Below are positions 42,527 to 52,541 of a stretch of DNA of 64,000 nt, one piece after another. Position 1 is the first letter of the stretch. Each line of letters begins with the position of its first letter. Both the position numbers and the translations under genes were made by a program. The notes under the pieces are model-generated. The model saw only the letters and a list, made by a program, of their open reading frames with translations, ran no database searches and was not told where the DNA came from. Origin of the DNA: an uncultured Litoreibacter sp. (GTDB lineage Bacteria; Pseudomonadota; Alphaproteobacteria; Rhodobacterales; Rhodobacteraceae); contig CANLVO010000001.1 in the NCBI GenBank assembly GCA_947494645.1, positions 930,001 through 994,000 on the forward strand. Direction: 5' to 3'.

Positions 42527-43669
42527 ATGCGAAGTTCAAGCCGGGGCGAGGTGGATCCGTTCATTGTGATGGATGTGATGGAAGCGGCGCGCAAGTTGGA
42601 GGATCAGGGGCGCAGGATCATCCATATGGAAGTGGGCCAACCGGGGACGCCCGCGCCCGCCCGCGCCCGCGCGGCTTTGGCAGAGGCGATGGAACGCGAC
42701 GCCCTGGGCTACACGGTCGCGCTGGGCCTGCCGGAACTGCGCGAGGGGATCTCTGCATTGTATCAAGACTGGTACGGGATCACGCTGGACCCGGCCCGCG
42801 TGGTGGTCACGGCGGGCTCGTCGGCGGCGTTTGTGTTGGCGTTTACCGCGCTGTTTGACGCGGGCGAGCGCGTGGGCGTCACCGAGCCGGGCTATCCGTC
42901 TTACCGCCAAATTCTGAAGTCTCTGGACCTCGTGCCTGTGGGCCTGCCGACCCATGCGGAGACGCGCCATGTGCCTGCCGTGCCGGAGGAGGCTTTGGAC
43001 GGCCTGATTGTGGCCTCGCCCGCCAACCCTACGGGGACCATGCTGAGTAAAACCGATCTGGGCCTGCTGATTGACAGGTGCAAGGCGGCAGGGACGGCGT
43101 TTATCTCGGATGAGATTTACCACGGCGTGCAATACGGCGCGCGTGCCGTGAGCGCCTTGGAGGTGAGTGATGAGGTTTATGTCATCAACTCCTTCTCAAA
43201 ATATTTCTCCATGACCGGGTGGCGGCTGGGATGGATGGTGGTGCCGCCGGATCATGTGCGCCGCATCGAGCGGCTGGCGCAGAACATGTTCATTTGCGCG
43301 CCGCATGCAGCCCAAGTGGCGGCCCTTGGGGCGCTGGGTGCGCGGACGGAAACGGACGCTATGTTGGAGATCTATGCCGCCAACCGGTCGTTGATGCTTG
43401 AGGGGCTTGCCAAGGCTGGACTTGACCAGATAGCGCCGCCCGATGGGGCATTCTACATTTATGCGGATGTCTCTGATTGGACGCAGGATTCGCTTGGGTT
43501 TTGCCGCGAGGTGCTGGAAGACGCCGGCGTCGCGATCACGCCGGGACTGGATTTCGACTCTGTCCGGGGCCATCAAACGGTGCGGTTCTCCTATGCGCGG
43601 GCGACGGAAGACATCATCGAGGGCATTGCACGGTTGCAGCGCTTTATGGCAAGGCGCGCGAGAGCGTAG
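42527..43669 (+). CDS. PLP-dependent aminotransferase class I/II
   Basis: 380 residues from ATG at 42527 with GAGGAA four bases upstream. The open frame extends far upstream only as antisense of the M48 gene. Fold type I: GLPELREGISALYQDWYG, SPANPTGTML, SDEIYHGVQYG and the PLP lysine in SFSKYFSMTGWRLGW; RFSYARATEDI carries the carboxylate-binding Arg. Among aspartate-aminotransferase-like enzymes of roseobacters; amino-acid specificity cannot be told. Confidence 0.9.
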   Translation: MRSSSRGEVDPFIVMDVMEAARKLEDQGRRIIHMEVGQPGTPAPARARAALAEAMERDALGYTVALGLPELREGISALYQDWYGITLDPARVVVTAGSSAAFVLAFTALFDAGERVGVTEPGYPSYRQILKSLDLVPVGLPTHAETRHVPAVPEEALDGLIVASPANPTGTMLSKTDLGLLIDRCKAAGTAFISDEIYHGVQYGARAVSALEVSDEVYVINSFSKYFSMTGWRLGWMVVPPDHVRRIERLAQNMFICAPHAAQVAALGALGARTETDAMLEIYAANRSLMLEGLAKAGLDQIAPPDGAFYIYADVSDWTQDSLGFCREVLEDAGVAITPGLDFDSVRGHQTVRFSYARATEDIIEGIARLQRFMARRARA

Positions 43670-43708
43670 GGACTTGGGTGGGGTTTTGTGCCCGTGCCGG
43701 ATGTTCAT

Positions 43709-43766
43709 GGGGGCTCTGCCCCCAAACCCCCGGAGTATTTTTGAAGCAGTGATAGGCAAGAGGCTA
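43709..43766. repeat. GC hairpin / TATTTTTGAAGCAG repeat (copy F)
   Basis: GGGGGCTCTGCCCCC, AAA, CCCCCGGAGTATTTTTG, AAGCAGTGATAGGC. After the aminotransferase stop, followed by a partial duplication GAGGCTATCACGGGAGAGAG-GCTATCAC. Confidence 0.7.
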
Positions 43767-43943
43767 TCACGGGAGAGAGGCTATCACCGGCGTGAGCCTG
43801 CGATGGGTTTTTAAGGGTTGGGTGCAGCGGAGAGGCGGCTTGTGCAAGATGGTGGAATTGCGTGAAATCGGGTTGAGACAAGCGGGCAGAGACGCTGTAT
43901 ACTGAGCCGCAAAACAAGAATGCCAAAAGGCAGGCGAGCAGCC

Positions 43944-45128
43944 ATGCATCGACTTTTCATATTTGGCCTGGTCTGGGGCCTGATCACCAGCGCGTGCGCC
44001 GCACAGGACCTGCGGGCCGTGGCGCGGGTGGATATGGCCCTGTCGCAGGTGACCGATACCCGCAGCGGCGCAGAGCTGGTCCTGGCGCTGACGCAAGCAG
44101 TACCCTACCGTCTTTATGCATTGGACGCGCCGATGCGGATCGTTATCGAATTTCGCGAGGTCCGGTTTGAGCAGGCCCTCGACGCGCTGGACCGCTCCGA
44201 GCGGATCGAGACCGTGTCATGGGGTCCCGGACCCACCGGCTGGTCGCGACTTGTCCTGGGGCTGAACGCCCCGATGGGTGTTGACACGGCGGCGCTGGAA
44301 ACCGACCCCAATGAAGGCACGGCGGTTGTGCGGGTGCGGATGCGGGACGTCTCTGCAGAGGCGTTTGCGGCAGGTGCGGCGGAGCCTGAGGGCGCGCGGC
44401 GCGACCCGGTCCCTGCAGAGCCGGTGCGCAGCGATGATGGCCGGTTGGTCGTGGCCCTTGATCCGGGCCATGGCGGCGTCGACCCCGGTGCGCAGCGGGG
44501 CGGCCATGACGAGGCGGACCTGATGTTGCAGTTTGCCCGCGCGTTGAAAGAAGCGCTTTTGCGCGGCGGGGTGGATGAGGTGGTGATGACCCGAGAGGAA
44601 GACAGGTTTGTGTCGCTGCCAGCACGGGTTTCGATTGCGCGGGCAGGGGCGGCGGACCTGCTGATCTCACTTCACGCGGATGCCTTGGCCGAGGGACGCG
44701 CCACAGGTGTGACGGTTTATACGCTGTCCAAGGAGGCCTCTGACCGGGCGAGCGCCACTTTGGCAGAGCGGCAGGACCGGCAGGACATTCTGGCCGGGGT
44801 TGATCTGCGTGCGCAGGATGACCAGATCGCGACGGTGCTGATGGACCTGGCCCGCGCGGAAACCGAGGTTCGCACAGAGCGGCTGGCGAGCCATATGGTG
44901 GAAGGGCTGCGTGGGCAATTGGGCGAGCTGCACAAGCGGCCGCGCTTGCAGGCCGGGTTCTCGGTGCTGAAGGCACCAGATATTCCATCTGTGCTGATTG
45001 AGCTGGGGTTCATGTCCTCTGAAACAGACCTGAGCCGTCTGACCGATCCCGTCTGGCGCGGACAGGCCGCGGAAGGAATTGTTGATGCGGTCACGGCTTG
45101 GGCCGCGGATGAGGAGGCCCGCAAGTGA
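43944..45128 (+). CDS. amiC: N-acetylmuramoyl-L-alanine amidase, AmiC type
   Basis: 394 residues from ATG at 43944. Signal peptide (MHRLFIFGLVWGLITSACA), an AMIN domain (about 25-130) for septal peptidoglycan targeting, then Amidase_3: zinc site with His in DPGHGG, Glu in GHDEADL and His in SLHADAL, catalytic Glu in IELGFMSS. It splits septal peptidoglycan during division. mrcA follows on the same strand after 109 bases, a common amiC-mrcA pairing in Rhodobacterales. Confidence 0.93.
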   Translation: MHRLFIFGLVWGLITSACAAQDLRAVARVDMALSQVTDTRSGAELVLALTQAVPYRLYALDAPMRIVIEFREVRFEQALDALDRSERIETVSWGPGPTGWSRLVLGLNAPMGVDTAALETDPNEGTAVVRVRMRDVSAEAFAAGAAEPEGARRDPVPAEPVRSDDGRLVVALDPGHGGVDPGAQRGGHDEADLMLQFARALKEALLRGGVDEVVMTREEDRFVSLPARVSIARAGAADLLISLHADALAEGRATGVTVYTLSKEASDRASATLAERQDRQDILAGVDLRAQDDQIATVLMDLARAETEVRTERLASHMVEGLRGQLGELHKRPRLQAGFSVLKAPDIPSVLIELGFMSSETDLSRLTDPVWRGQAAEGIVDAVTAWAADEEARK

Positions 45129-45237
45129 CGCGGCAGGAAACAACGTTGCGGCAATGTTTCGCCCCCAAGCGGGTTGTGATTTTGACCCCGCAGCGTCAAA
45201 GGCTTATAACCAAGGCAATTGGTGTGGGGAGTAACCC

Positions 45238-47760
45238 GTGATTTTACGCGCGATCCTATCGTTTTTCGGCTCGATCTTCAGCCTTGTGACCATCGGGCTG
45301 GTGGCGGTCGCCCTGTTGGTGGGCGCGATCTTCATGATGTATGCCCGCGACCTGCCGGACACCGACCAGCTGGCGCAATACACACCACCCACGATCAGCC
45401 GGATTTATTCGGGCCAAGGCGAGCTGATCGACGAGTTTGCGCAGGAGCGCCGCTTGTTTGCCCCGGCAGACGAGATCCCCGACATGGTGAAGCAGGCCTT
45501 CATCTCGGCGGAAGACAAGAATTTCTACACCCACAAGGGCTATGATCCGCTTGGTATGGCCAAGGCTGCGGTGGATGCGGCGCAGGGCGCACGGCTGCGT
45601 GGCGCCTCGACCATCACCCAGCAGGTGATGAAGAACTTCCTGCTGGGCGGCGAGCGGTCGGCCGAGCGCAAGATCAAGGAGCTGATCCTCGCCTCGCGGA
45701 TCGAGGGCACGCTGGACAAGGACAAGATCCTTGAGCTGTATCTCAACGAAATCTTTCTGGGTCAGAACAGCTTTGGTGTGGCCGCTGCCGCGCAGACCTA
45801 CTTCAACAAGACGCTGAGCGATCTGAATGTCGAGGAAGCCGCCTATCTGGCGGTGCTGCCAAAAGCGCCTTCGCGCTACCACCCTGTGCGCCAACTGGAG
45901 CGGGCATTGGGCCGGCGCAACTTCGTGCTGCGCGAGATGTATGAGAATGGCTATATCGATGAGGCCGAGTATGAGCGCGCCAAGGAAGCGCCACTGAAGA
46001 CCGTGCAAAATGGCGATTTTGACGCTTTCAAAGGCCAGATCCGCGACCGCGACTACTTTACGGACGAGATCCGTCGCCAGCTGTCAGGCGATTTCGGCGA
46101 AGAGGAATTCTTTGGCGGCGGGCTGTCGATCCGCGCCACGGTGGACCGCGAATTGCAGGACGAAGCCGCGCGGAGCCTGCGGCAGGCGCTGGAGAATTAC
46201 GACCGCAGCCAAGGTGTGTTTCACCGGGTGAAAACCAAGATCGAGCCGGAATTGCTGGACGGCGACGGCTGGAAAGAGGCGCTGAACGACACGGTCTTCC
46301 CGCGCGATGTGGAAGGCTGGAACGTCGCCGTGGTGCTGGGCTTTGACGGCGAAGATGCGCGCATCGGCGTCGAGGGCGCGGGCCTTGGCGTGGTGCCCGG
46401 CAGCGATGTGAAATGGGCGCGGCCTCGGCAGACAGATGGCAAGCTGGGCTCTGCGCGGGCGGCGGCAGATAACCTGCTGGCGGTGGGCGACGTGATCCAT
46501 GTGGCGTCCCGTGGCGAGGAGAACTGGTCGCTGCGGCAGGTGCCGCAGGTGCAGGGTGGCTTCATGGCGATGGACGCCCAGACCGGCCGGGTGCTGGCGA
46601 TGCAAGGTGGGTTCTCCTACCAGCATTCGGTGTTCAACCGGGCCACGCAGGCGAAACGGCAGCCGGGCTCGTCTTTTAAGCCGTTTGTCTATGCGGCTGC
46701 GCTGGATAGTGGCTTCTCGCCCAACACCATCGTGGTGGACGCCCCGATCGAGATCAACACGCCGCAAGGCCTGTGGCGGCCCAAGAACGCTTCGAACAAG
46801 TTTTATGGCCCTGCGCCGTTGCGCACCGGGATTGAGCGCTCGCGGAACCTGATGACGATCCGTCTGGCCGAGGAAGTCGGCATGAGCACAGTGGCGCAAT
46901 ATGCGGAGCGCTTTGGCGTCTACGGCAAGATGAACCCGTTCCTGTCGAACGCGCTTGGGGCGCAGGAATCGACCTTGTTCAACATGGTTGCGGCCTATGC
47001 AATGTTTGCCAATGGCGGCGAGCGGGTGGAGCCGACCTTGGTGGACCGTGTGCAGGACCGTTGGGGCCGGACGGTCTATCGTCACGACCAGCGCGTTTGC
47101 GAGGATTGCCAACTGGCCTCCCTTGATCAGAACTTTGCGCCGACCATCGTGTCGAACCGCGAACGGGTGATGAACGCGATTACGGCCTATCAGCTGACCT
47201 CGATGATGACAGGCGTTGTGGAACGCGGCACGGCAGCGAATTTCGTGAAACTGCCTGTGCCGACGGCCGGTAAGACCGGGACAACCAATGACGCCAAGGA
47301 CGTGTGGTTTGTGGGCTTCACCTCAAACATCGTGGCGGGCTGCTACATTGGATATGACCGCCCGCGCAGCCTTGGAAAAGGCGCATCAGGTGGCGGCATG
47401 TGTGGCCCGGTGTTCAACAGCTTCATGCAGCAAGCGACGGCCAAATACGGCGGCGGGGACTTTCAGGTGCCTCCGGGTGGATACTTTGTGCCTATTGATC
47501 GCCACACAGGAGGCGTGTTGCCGGAAGGATCGTTTGGCGATCATGTGGTGATGGAGTATTTCCGCGACGGCGAGCTGCCAGCTTATGGTCTTGGCAACAT
47601 TCTGGATGGCGGCTTTGCGATGGGCTCGAACCTGAACCTGTATTCACGCGGTGACAGTTCGGTCAATCAGGTGCGCGAGGTGACCTCGTCCAGCGGCAAG
47701 AGGGCGGTCATCCCGACGCGGGCCAATTTGGGCACGATCAGCGCGGGCGGCCTCTATTAG
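45238..47760 (+). CDS. mrcA: penicillin-binding protein 1A
   Basis: 840 residues from GTG at 45238. An N-terminal membrane helix (about 8-36) anchors a GT51 glycosyltransferase with catalytic Glu92 in FISAEDKNFYTH and the QQVMKNFLL motif, then an OB-like insert (about 290-430) and the transpeptidase with SxxK Ser481-Lys484, an SRN-type motif in IERSRNLMT and KTGT at 679-682. It polymerises and cross-links peptidoglycan. All active residues are present. Confidence 0.96.
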   Translation: MILRAILSFFGSIFSLVTIGLVAVALLVGAIFMMYARDLPDTDQLAQYTPPTISRIYSGQGELIDEFAQERRLFAPADEIPDMVKQAFISAEDKNFYTHKGYDPLGMAKAAVDAAQGARLRGASTITQQVMKNFLLGGERSAERKIKELILASRIEGTLDKDKILELYLNEIFLGQNSFGVAAAAQTYFNKTLSDLNVEEAAYLAVLPKAPSRYHPVRQLERALGRRNFVLREMYENGYIDEAEYERAKEAPLKTVQNGDFDAFKGQIRDRDYFTDEIRRQLSGDFGEEEFFGGGLSIRATVDRELQDEAARSLRQALENYDRSQGVFHRVKTKIEPELLDGDGWKEALNDTVFPRDVEGWNVAVVLGFDGEDARIGVEGAGLGVVPGSDVKWARPRQTDGKLGSARAAADNLLAVGDVIHVASRGEENWSLRQVPQVQGGFMAMDAQTGRVLAMQGGFSYQHSVFNRATQAKRQPGSSFKPFVYAAALDSGFSPNTIVVDAPIEINTPQGLWRPKNASNKFYGPAPLRTGIERSRNLMTIRLAEEVGMSTVAQYAERFGVYGKMNPFLSNALGAQESTLFNMVAAYAMFANGGERVEPTLVDRVQDRWGRTVYRHDQRVCEDCQLASLDQNFAPTIVSNRERVMNAITAYQLTSMMTGVVERGTAANFVKLPVPTAGKTGTTNDAKDVWFVGFTSNIVAGCYIGYDRPRSLGKGASGGGMCGPVFNSFMQQATAKYGGGDFQVPPGGYFVPIDRHTGGVLPEGSFGDHVVMEYFRDGELPAYGLGNILDGGFAMGSNLNLYSRGDSSVNQVREVTSSSGKRAVIPTRANLGTISAGGLY

Positions 47761-47839
47761 CGGTTTCGCATTTTTGCACTCGTCACCGCAGCCTGACCCG
47801 CCTATCTAGGGTGTAACCCAATCACGAGAGACCGAACGC

Positions 47840-48961
47840 ATGCGCGCAGACGCACAAAACGCCGTCGAGGCCATCACCAAATCCCTTGAGCTGCTGAAAT
47901 CCCGCATGGATTGGGAGACCGCTCCGCATCGGCTGGAAGAGTTCAATGCGCGCGTCGAGGACCCGACCCTTTGGGACGACCCGGAAAAAGCGCAAAAGCT
48001 GATGCGCGACCGCCAGCAATTGGTTGACGCGATGGAGGGTTACACCTCGATGAAGGCGGAGCTGGACGACAATGTCGAGCTGATCGAGCTGGGCGAGATG
48101 GAAGATGACGCCGAGGTTGTAGCCGAGGCCGAGGCCGCGTTGATGGCGTTGGTCGAGAAGGCGGCGGCCAAAGAGCTGGAAGCGCTTTTGGACGGCGAGG
48201 CCGATGCCAATGACACCTTCCTCGAAATCAACGCAGGCGCGGGCGGCACGGAAAGCTGTGACTGGGCCTCAATGCTGGCACGGATGTATGTGCGCTGGGC
48301 CGAGAAACGCGGCTTCAAGGTCGAACTGCAATCGACCAGCCCGGGCGATGAGGCGGGGATCAAATCGGCGGCCTACAAGATCAGCGGGCACAACGCCTAT
48401 GGCTGGCTGAAGTCGGAAAGCGGCGTGCACAGGCTGGTGCGGATATCGCCCTTTGACTCGGCGGCCAAGCGGCATACGTCGTTTAGCTCAATCTGGGTCT
48501 ACCCGGTGGTGGACGACAATATCGAGATCGAAGTGAACCCCTCAGATATTCGGATCGACACTTACAGATCCTCGGGCGCTGGTGGGCAACACGTCAACAC
48601 CACGGACTCGGCAGTTCGGATCACCCACGAGCCCACGGGCATTGTGGTGACCAGCTCCGAGAAATCGCAGCACCAGAACCGTGACATCGCGATGAAGGCG
48701 CTGAAATCGCGGCTCTACCAGATGGAATTGGACCGCCGGAACGCGGCGATCAACGAGGCGCATGAGAACAAGGGCGACGCGGGCTGGGGCAACCAGATCC
48801 GCAGCTACGTGCTGCAGCCCTACCAGATGGTCAAAGACCTGCGCACGGGCCATGAAACATCGGACACCAAAGGTGTGCTGGACGGTGATCTGGACGCGTT
48901 CATGGCCGAAACCTTGGCCCAGAACGTGTCTGGGAAAAGCCGCGCCGACGCGCAGGGCTAA
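47840..48961 (+). CDS. prfB: peptide chain release factor 2, no programmed frameshift
   Basis: 373 residues in one frame from ATG at 47840. Codon recognition tripeptide SPF at 203-205 (UGA/UAA), catalytic GGQ at 248-250 in SGAGGQHVN. Most bacterial prfB genes are split by an in-frame UGA after about 25 codons with a CUU slip site; here the frame is continuous, so this autoregulation is absent. It converges with the MFS gene, with four bases between the stops. Confidence 0.97.
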   Translation: MRADAQNAVEAITKSLELLKSRMDWETAPHRLEEFNARVEDPTLWDDPEKAQKLMRDRQQLVDAMEGYTSMKAELDDNVELIELGEMEDDAEVVAEAEAALMALVEKAAAKELEALLDGEADANDTFLEINAGAGGTESCDWASMLARMYVRWAEKRGFKVELQSTSPGDEAGIKSAAYKISGHNAYGWLKSESGVHRLVRISPFDSAAKRHTSFSSIWVYPVVDDNIEIEVNPSDIRIDTYRSSGAGGQHVNTTDSAVRITHEPTGIVVTSSEKSQHQNRDIAMKALKSRLYQMELDRRNAAINEAHENKGDAGWGNQIRSYVLQPYQMVKDLRTGHETSDTKGVLDGDLDAFMAETLAQNVSGKSRADAQG

Positions 48962-48965
48962 CGGC

Positions 48966-50498
48966 TCAGGAGACCACGCTGGAGAGGCTTTTCTCAGCCA
49001 CCTCATCGGTCTTGCGAAGTTGGCCGGGTTTGCCTTTGAAGCCGCTAAACAGTGAAATCGCCGCCGCAATCAGGCAGAGCACGGCAGCAATGGCAGCAAA
49101 CCGTGCAAAGGCCGCGTTGGAGGCCATGGCGTGGCTGGGCATCTCGTTATATTCGCCGAAGCTGCCACCGCCGCCCTCCGCGCCGTAGGTCACCGCGATC
49201 ACGCTGCCCATCGCCGCAACAGAGATTAGCCCGGCCATGCGTGTCACCGCGTTGTTGACGCCCGAGGCCGTACCGGTCTTGTGGCTTTCCACCGAGCCCA
49301 TGACCGCCGTGGACAGCGGCGTGACAACCAGCGCCATGCCGATGCCCTGTAGGCACATTGCAGGCACCACCGCGCCCCAGAAATTCTGCGTATGCGCCAC
49401 CATGGCCAGCGCAGTATAGCCGCCCGCCAGCACCAGCGAACCTGCAACCAAAAGCGGGGCAGGGCCGTAGCGGTCTGCCATCCGGCCCGACAGGCCCGAC
49501 AGCGTGGCGATGAAGAACGACAGCGGCGCGTAGGCGGCTGAGGCCTCGATCTCTGTGATGCCCCAGCCGCCGATTACGGCCATGGGCAGATACATCGAGA
49601 TTGTCGAGAAAGAGAAATAGATGAAGAAGCTGACAATGTTGGCCACGGTGAAATGCAGGTTGGAGAACAGGTCCAGCGGCATCATCGGATGCGGGCTGCG
49701 GGACTCGACCCAGATAAAGGCAGCCAAGGCCAACAACCCGGCACCGCCGTAAGCCAGCGCGCGGGCATCAACCAGGTCGCCGTGTTCTGCACCTGTCAAA
49801 GCCCATGCGATGAGCCCAAGGCCGAGTGTCGCGAGGAAGCCGCCGGGGAAATCAACGCCGCGCTCCGGCTGCGCCGGGTCTTGGTCGATCTTCGACCACA
49901 GAACAAAAAGCGCGAGCCCCCCCAAGGGCAGGTTGATGGCAAAGATCCAGCGCCAGGTCTCCGTGTTGCCGTAGGTCAGAGCCAGCCCGCCGATGATCGG
50001 GCCAAGCGCCGCGGTGATGGCCGCGGACGCCGCCCAGATGCCAATGGCCCGGCCACGCTCTTCAGGTGGATAAGCGCGGGAGATCAGCGCCAGCGAGCCT
50101 GGCACCATGAAGGCCGCGCCGATGCCCTGAACCCCGCGCGCTGCGATGAGAAATTGCGGGGTCGGGGCCAGCGCACAGGCGATGGAGGCAATGACAAAAA
50201 GGCTGATCCCGCCGGCAAAGACCTTGGCCAGCCCGAACCGGTCGCCAATGGCCCCGCCCACCAGAATGAGGGCCGAGAGCGTCAGCATATAGGCGTTCGA
50301 TATCCATTGAGCCTGAACCAGCGTGGCGACCAACGAGTCCCGCATCCCCGGAAGTGCTATCGCAACCATTGACCCGTCGATAAATCCGAGGGCGGAAGCA
50401 AGAATAGCAGCAAACAGAATAAATTTTCGCCCTTCAGGGGCGCATAAAGTGTAAGTCTCCGAGCCAGAAATATGCTCGGAGGCCGATGTTTGGGTCAT
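48966..50498 (-). CDS. MFS drug exporter, DHA2 (14-helix) family
   Basis: 510 residues with about 14 hydrophobic helices. Motif A-like GGAIGDRFGLAKVF follows helix 2, and RGVQGIGAAFMVPGSLALISR is motif C region of the EmrB/QacA group. The interior GRMADRYGPAPLL is the second motif A. Proton-driven export of hydrophobic compounds is expected. No EmrA-like adaptor is adjacent, so it may act alone. Directly upstream lies the bactofilin gene with a four-base gap. Confidence 0.88.
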   Translation of the reverse strand: MTQTSASEHISGSETYTLCAPEGRKFILFAAILASALGFIDGSMVAIALPGMRDSLVATLVQAQWISNAYMLTLSALILVGGAIGDRFGLAKVFAGGISLFVIASIACALAPTPQFLIAARGVQGIGAAFMVPGSLALISRAYPPEERGRAIGIWAASAAITAALGPIIGGLALTYGNTETWRWIFAINLPLGGLALFVLWSKIDQDPAQPERGVDFPGGFLATLGLGLIAWALTGAEHGDLVDARALAYGGAGLLALAAFIWVESRSPHPMMPLDLFSNLHFTVANIVSFFIYFSFSTISMYLPMAVIGGWGITEIEASAAYAPLSFFIATLSGLSGRMADRYGPAPLLVAGSLVLAGGYTALAMVAHTQNFWGAVVPAMCLQGIGMALVVTPLSTAVMGSVESHKTGTASGVNNAVTRMAGLISVAAMGSVIAVTYGAEGGGGSFGEYNEMPSHAMASNAAFARFAAIAAVLCLIAAAISLFSGFKGKPGQLRKTDEVAEKSLSSVVS

Positions 50499-50502
50499 TC
50501 AA

Positions 50503-51006
50503 CTAGCTTTTTGCGGGCTCTGCTTTTGGTGCTGCAGAGGCCTTGGTTGCACCGGTATTCAAAGGGTCGTCTTGGCGCTGTACGGAACCCTCAAAATGGG
50601 CGCCAGATTCGATAGCAATCGTCTTGTGGATGATGTCACCCTCCACCCGAGCGGTGGAGGTCAGCCGGACTTTGAGGCCGCGTACACGTCCGACGATGCG
50701 GCCATTGACCACCACGTCATCAGCGATAATTTCGCCTTTGATGACGGCGGTTTCGCCGACGGTCAGAAGATGCGCCCGGATGTCGCCCTCAACGGTGCCT
50801 TCCACCTGCACATCGCCAACGGTCTTGATGTTGCCGGTGATTGTCAGGTCGTTGGACAGCACAGACGGCGCGGCTTTCGGGCGAGGCGCTGAGCTGCTGA
50901 GGTCTGATTTGGGGGCCATGCCACCCGCGCTGCTGGGCGCCGGGGCCGCAGTGTCGCCTGCGTCTTTGGAAGAGTTGGGCTCGTTGATCTTGCTTTTAGA
51001 AAACAT
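50503..51006 (-). CDS. bactofilin (polymer-forming cytoskeletal protein)
   Basis: 167 residues. A rigid beta-helix core (about 50-145) with GNIKTVGDVQVEGTVEGDI and IIADDVVVNGRIVGRV is flanked by short disordered, Ser/Ala/Pro-rich ends; no membrane helix. Bactofilins polymerise without nucleotide and position peptidoglycan enzymes. Its start overlaps the stop of the M23 peptidase gene by 11 bases, so enzyme and scaffold are made together. Confidence 0.93.
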   Translation of the reverse strand: MFSKSKINEPNSSKDAGDTAAPAPSSAGGMAPKSDLSSSAPRPKAAPSVLSNDLTITGNIKTVGDVQVEGTVEGDIRAHLLTVGETAVIKGEIIADDVVVNGRIVGRVRGLKVRLTSTARVEGDIIHKTIAIESGAHFEGSVQRQDDPLNTGATKASAAPKAEPAKS

Positions 51007-52384
51007 CGCGTCCTGCCTTGATGTAAGTCATCGGGTTCACTGGGTTTCCGTTGATCCGCACCTCATAGTGCAGATGCGTCCCTGTGACCCGTCCAGTGGC
51101 TCCCATATCACCGATGCGATCCCCGCGCGAGACTTTTTGACCAACATTCAGCCGAATTTTCGACAGATGCGCATATCGTGTTTCGATACCAAACGCATGC
51201 CGTATCTTGATGAGTTTACCATATCCTGACTGCCAGCCCGCGAAGGTCACAACACCGTCCGCCGCTGCGTTGATGGGCGTGCCGCGAGAGGCTGCGAAAT
51301 CGACGCCGGAGTGCATCCGGCGGCCTGCGCCTTTGGGGTCATTGCGGAAGCCGAAACCAGACGTGTAGCGGAAGTTACCGGACACGGGCAGGCCGACGGG
51401 TGTTTTGTCGGCTGCGATGCGGAACAGGTTGATGCGGTCCAGCTCTTTTAGAAGCGTATTGGCACGCAGCGATGTGCTGTCAGGGATGGATGCCCCGCCG
51501 GAGGTCGACTTTGTCACTGGCAAGAGCGGGCCGCCTTGGCCCGAATAGCCACGGCGGACCTCGTCAAGGATGCGCTCTGTCGGCATGCCGGCGGCGCGGA
51601 ACATCTTGTCGAGCGGCTCAAGCGACACGGTCACTGCCTCTTCAAGACGTTGGAAAATGCGGTTGTTGCGGTCCTCGTTGAGGTCCATTTCAAATTGCAG
51701 GTCGGACACGATCTGCTCGGCCTCGGAGGAGAACTTGATCGCCTCGTCACGCTCGGCGGCGGTTTTCTCCAGCGCGGCGGTCAGGAAGGCGACGGAGCCG
51801 TCTGCCGTTTGTGCGCGGGCCAGTGTGGGGTTTGTGCCCTCGGCACCTTCTTCGATCTCGGCCAGCAGGGTTTCATGCGCGCCGCGTGCGGCGTCCCGTT
51901 CCTTGATGGTGCGGCGCAGGGTTTTCTGGATCACCTCGATGCCGGTTTCCAGCTCGGTGCGGCGGTCCTCGGAGGCCAGCAGTTCGCTTTGCATGTTGGA
52001 GACCTGATCAAGCGCCACAAAGAACCGTTCCTGCGCGGCAGCAGATTCGGAGGCGCGGTCGTCACGTTCCTGGCTCAGTGCGTTCAGGCGGGCTTCGTAG
52101 ATCGCGCGTTCGCGCTGGGCCTGTTCACGCTGGTTGCCCGAGCTGATGGCGTCCATCAGGAAAATCGCGGTGACCACAATGGTCCAGCTCATCAGCAACG
52201 CGCCACCGGCAAGGATCGCCGCAGAGGTGGCGGGCCGCAGGCGGATGAACCGCGTGCCGCTCTCGGATTTCAGGAACATCCGTTGTTCCGGCAGGTGGCG
52301 TTCTAACGCTGTGTTCAGCGTATCGAGCAGTCGTTTTTGCAATGTTCCGGCCCCGTTTGTCCCATACCCAGCAGTCTTATGCAT
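50996..52384 (-). CDS. M23 family peptidoglycan endopeptidase
   Basis: 462 residues from ATG at 52384 (MHKTAGYGTNGAG); upstream in-frame starts look non-coding and a later TTG is an alternative. One membrane helix at about 53-77, a long periplasmic coiled coil (about 85-260), then a LytM domain: first zinc ligands in MHSGVDFA, last in THLHYEV. Such proteins cut cross-links to allow cell-shape change. The coiled coil probably contacts partner proteins, and coupling with bactofilin suggests a shape-determining pair, as described in other proteobacteria. Confidence 0.9.
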   Translation of the reverse strand: MHKTAGYGTNGAGTLQKRLLDTLNTALERHLPEQRMFLKSESGTRFIRLRPATSAAILAGGALLMSWTIVVTAIFLMDAISSGNQREQAQRERAIYEARLNALSQERDDRASESAAAQERFFVALDQVSNMQSELLASEDRRTELETGIEVIQKTLRRTIKERDAARGAHETLLAEIEEGAEGTNPTLARAQTADGSVAFLTAALEKTAAERDEAIKFSSEAEQIVSDLQFEMDLNEDRNNRIFQRLEEAVTVSLEPLDKMFRAAGMPTERILDEVRRGYSGQGGPLLPVTKSTSGGASIPDSTSLRANTLLKELDRINLFRIAADKTPVGLPVSGNFRYTSGFGFRNDPKGAGRRMHSGVDFAASRGTPINAAADGVVTFAGWQSGYGKLIKIRHAFGIETRYAHLSKIRLNVGQKVSRGDRIGDMGATGRVTGTHLHYEVRINGNPVNPMTYIKAGRDVF

Positions 52385-52541
52385 GCCTCGTGTCCCCACA
52401 CGAATGTGGCACGCACCCGTCGTGCATAGAAGTTTGGGCCCCATGTCGCAAGATTTTGGGTTCGTTTTTTTGCCCGACTAGCGACTTTTTGCTGACGGCA
52501 GAGCGACTTCCGGGCTTAAGTTGACGCGCCGTAGCTTCACG

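Noticed and set aside
47840-47920. Programmed frameshift site in prfB
   Set aside because: The frame is continuous and no in-frame TGA with a CTT slip site is present.
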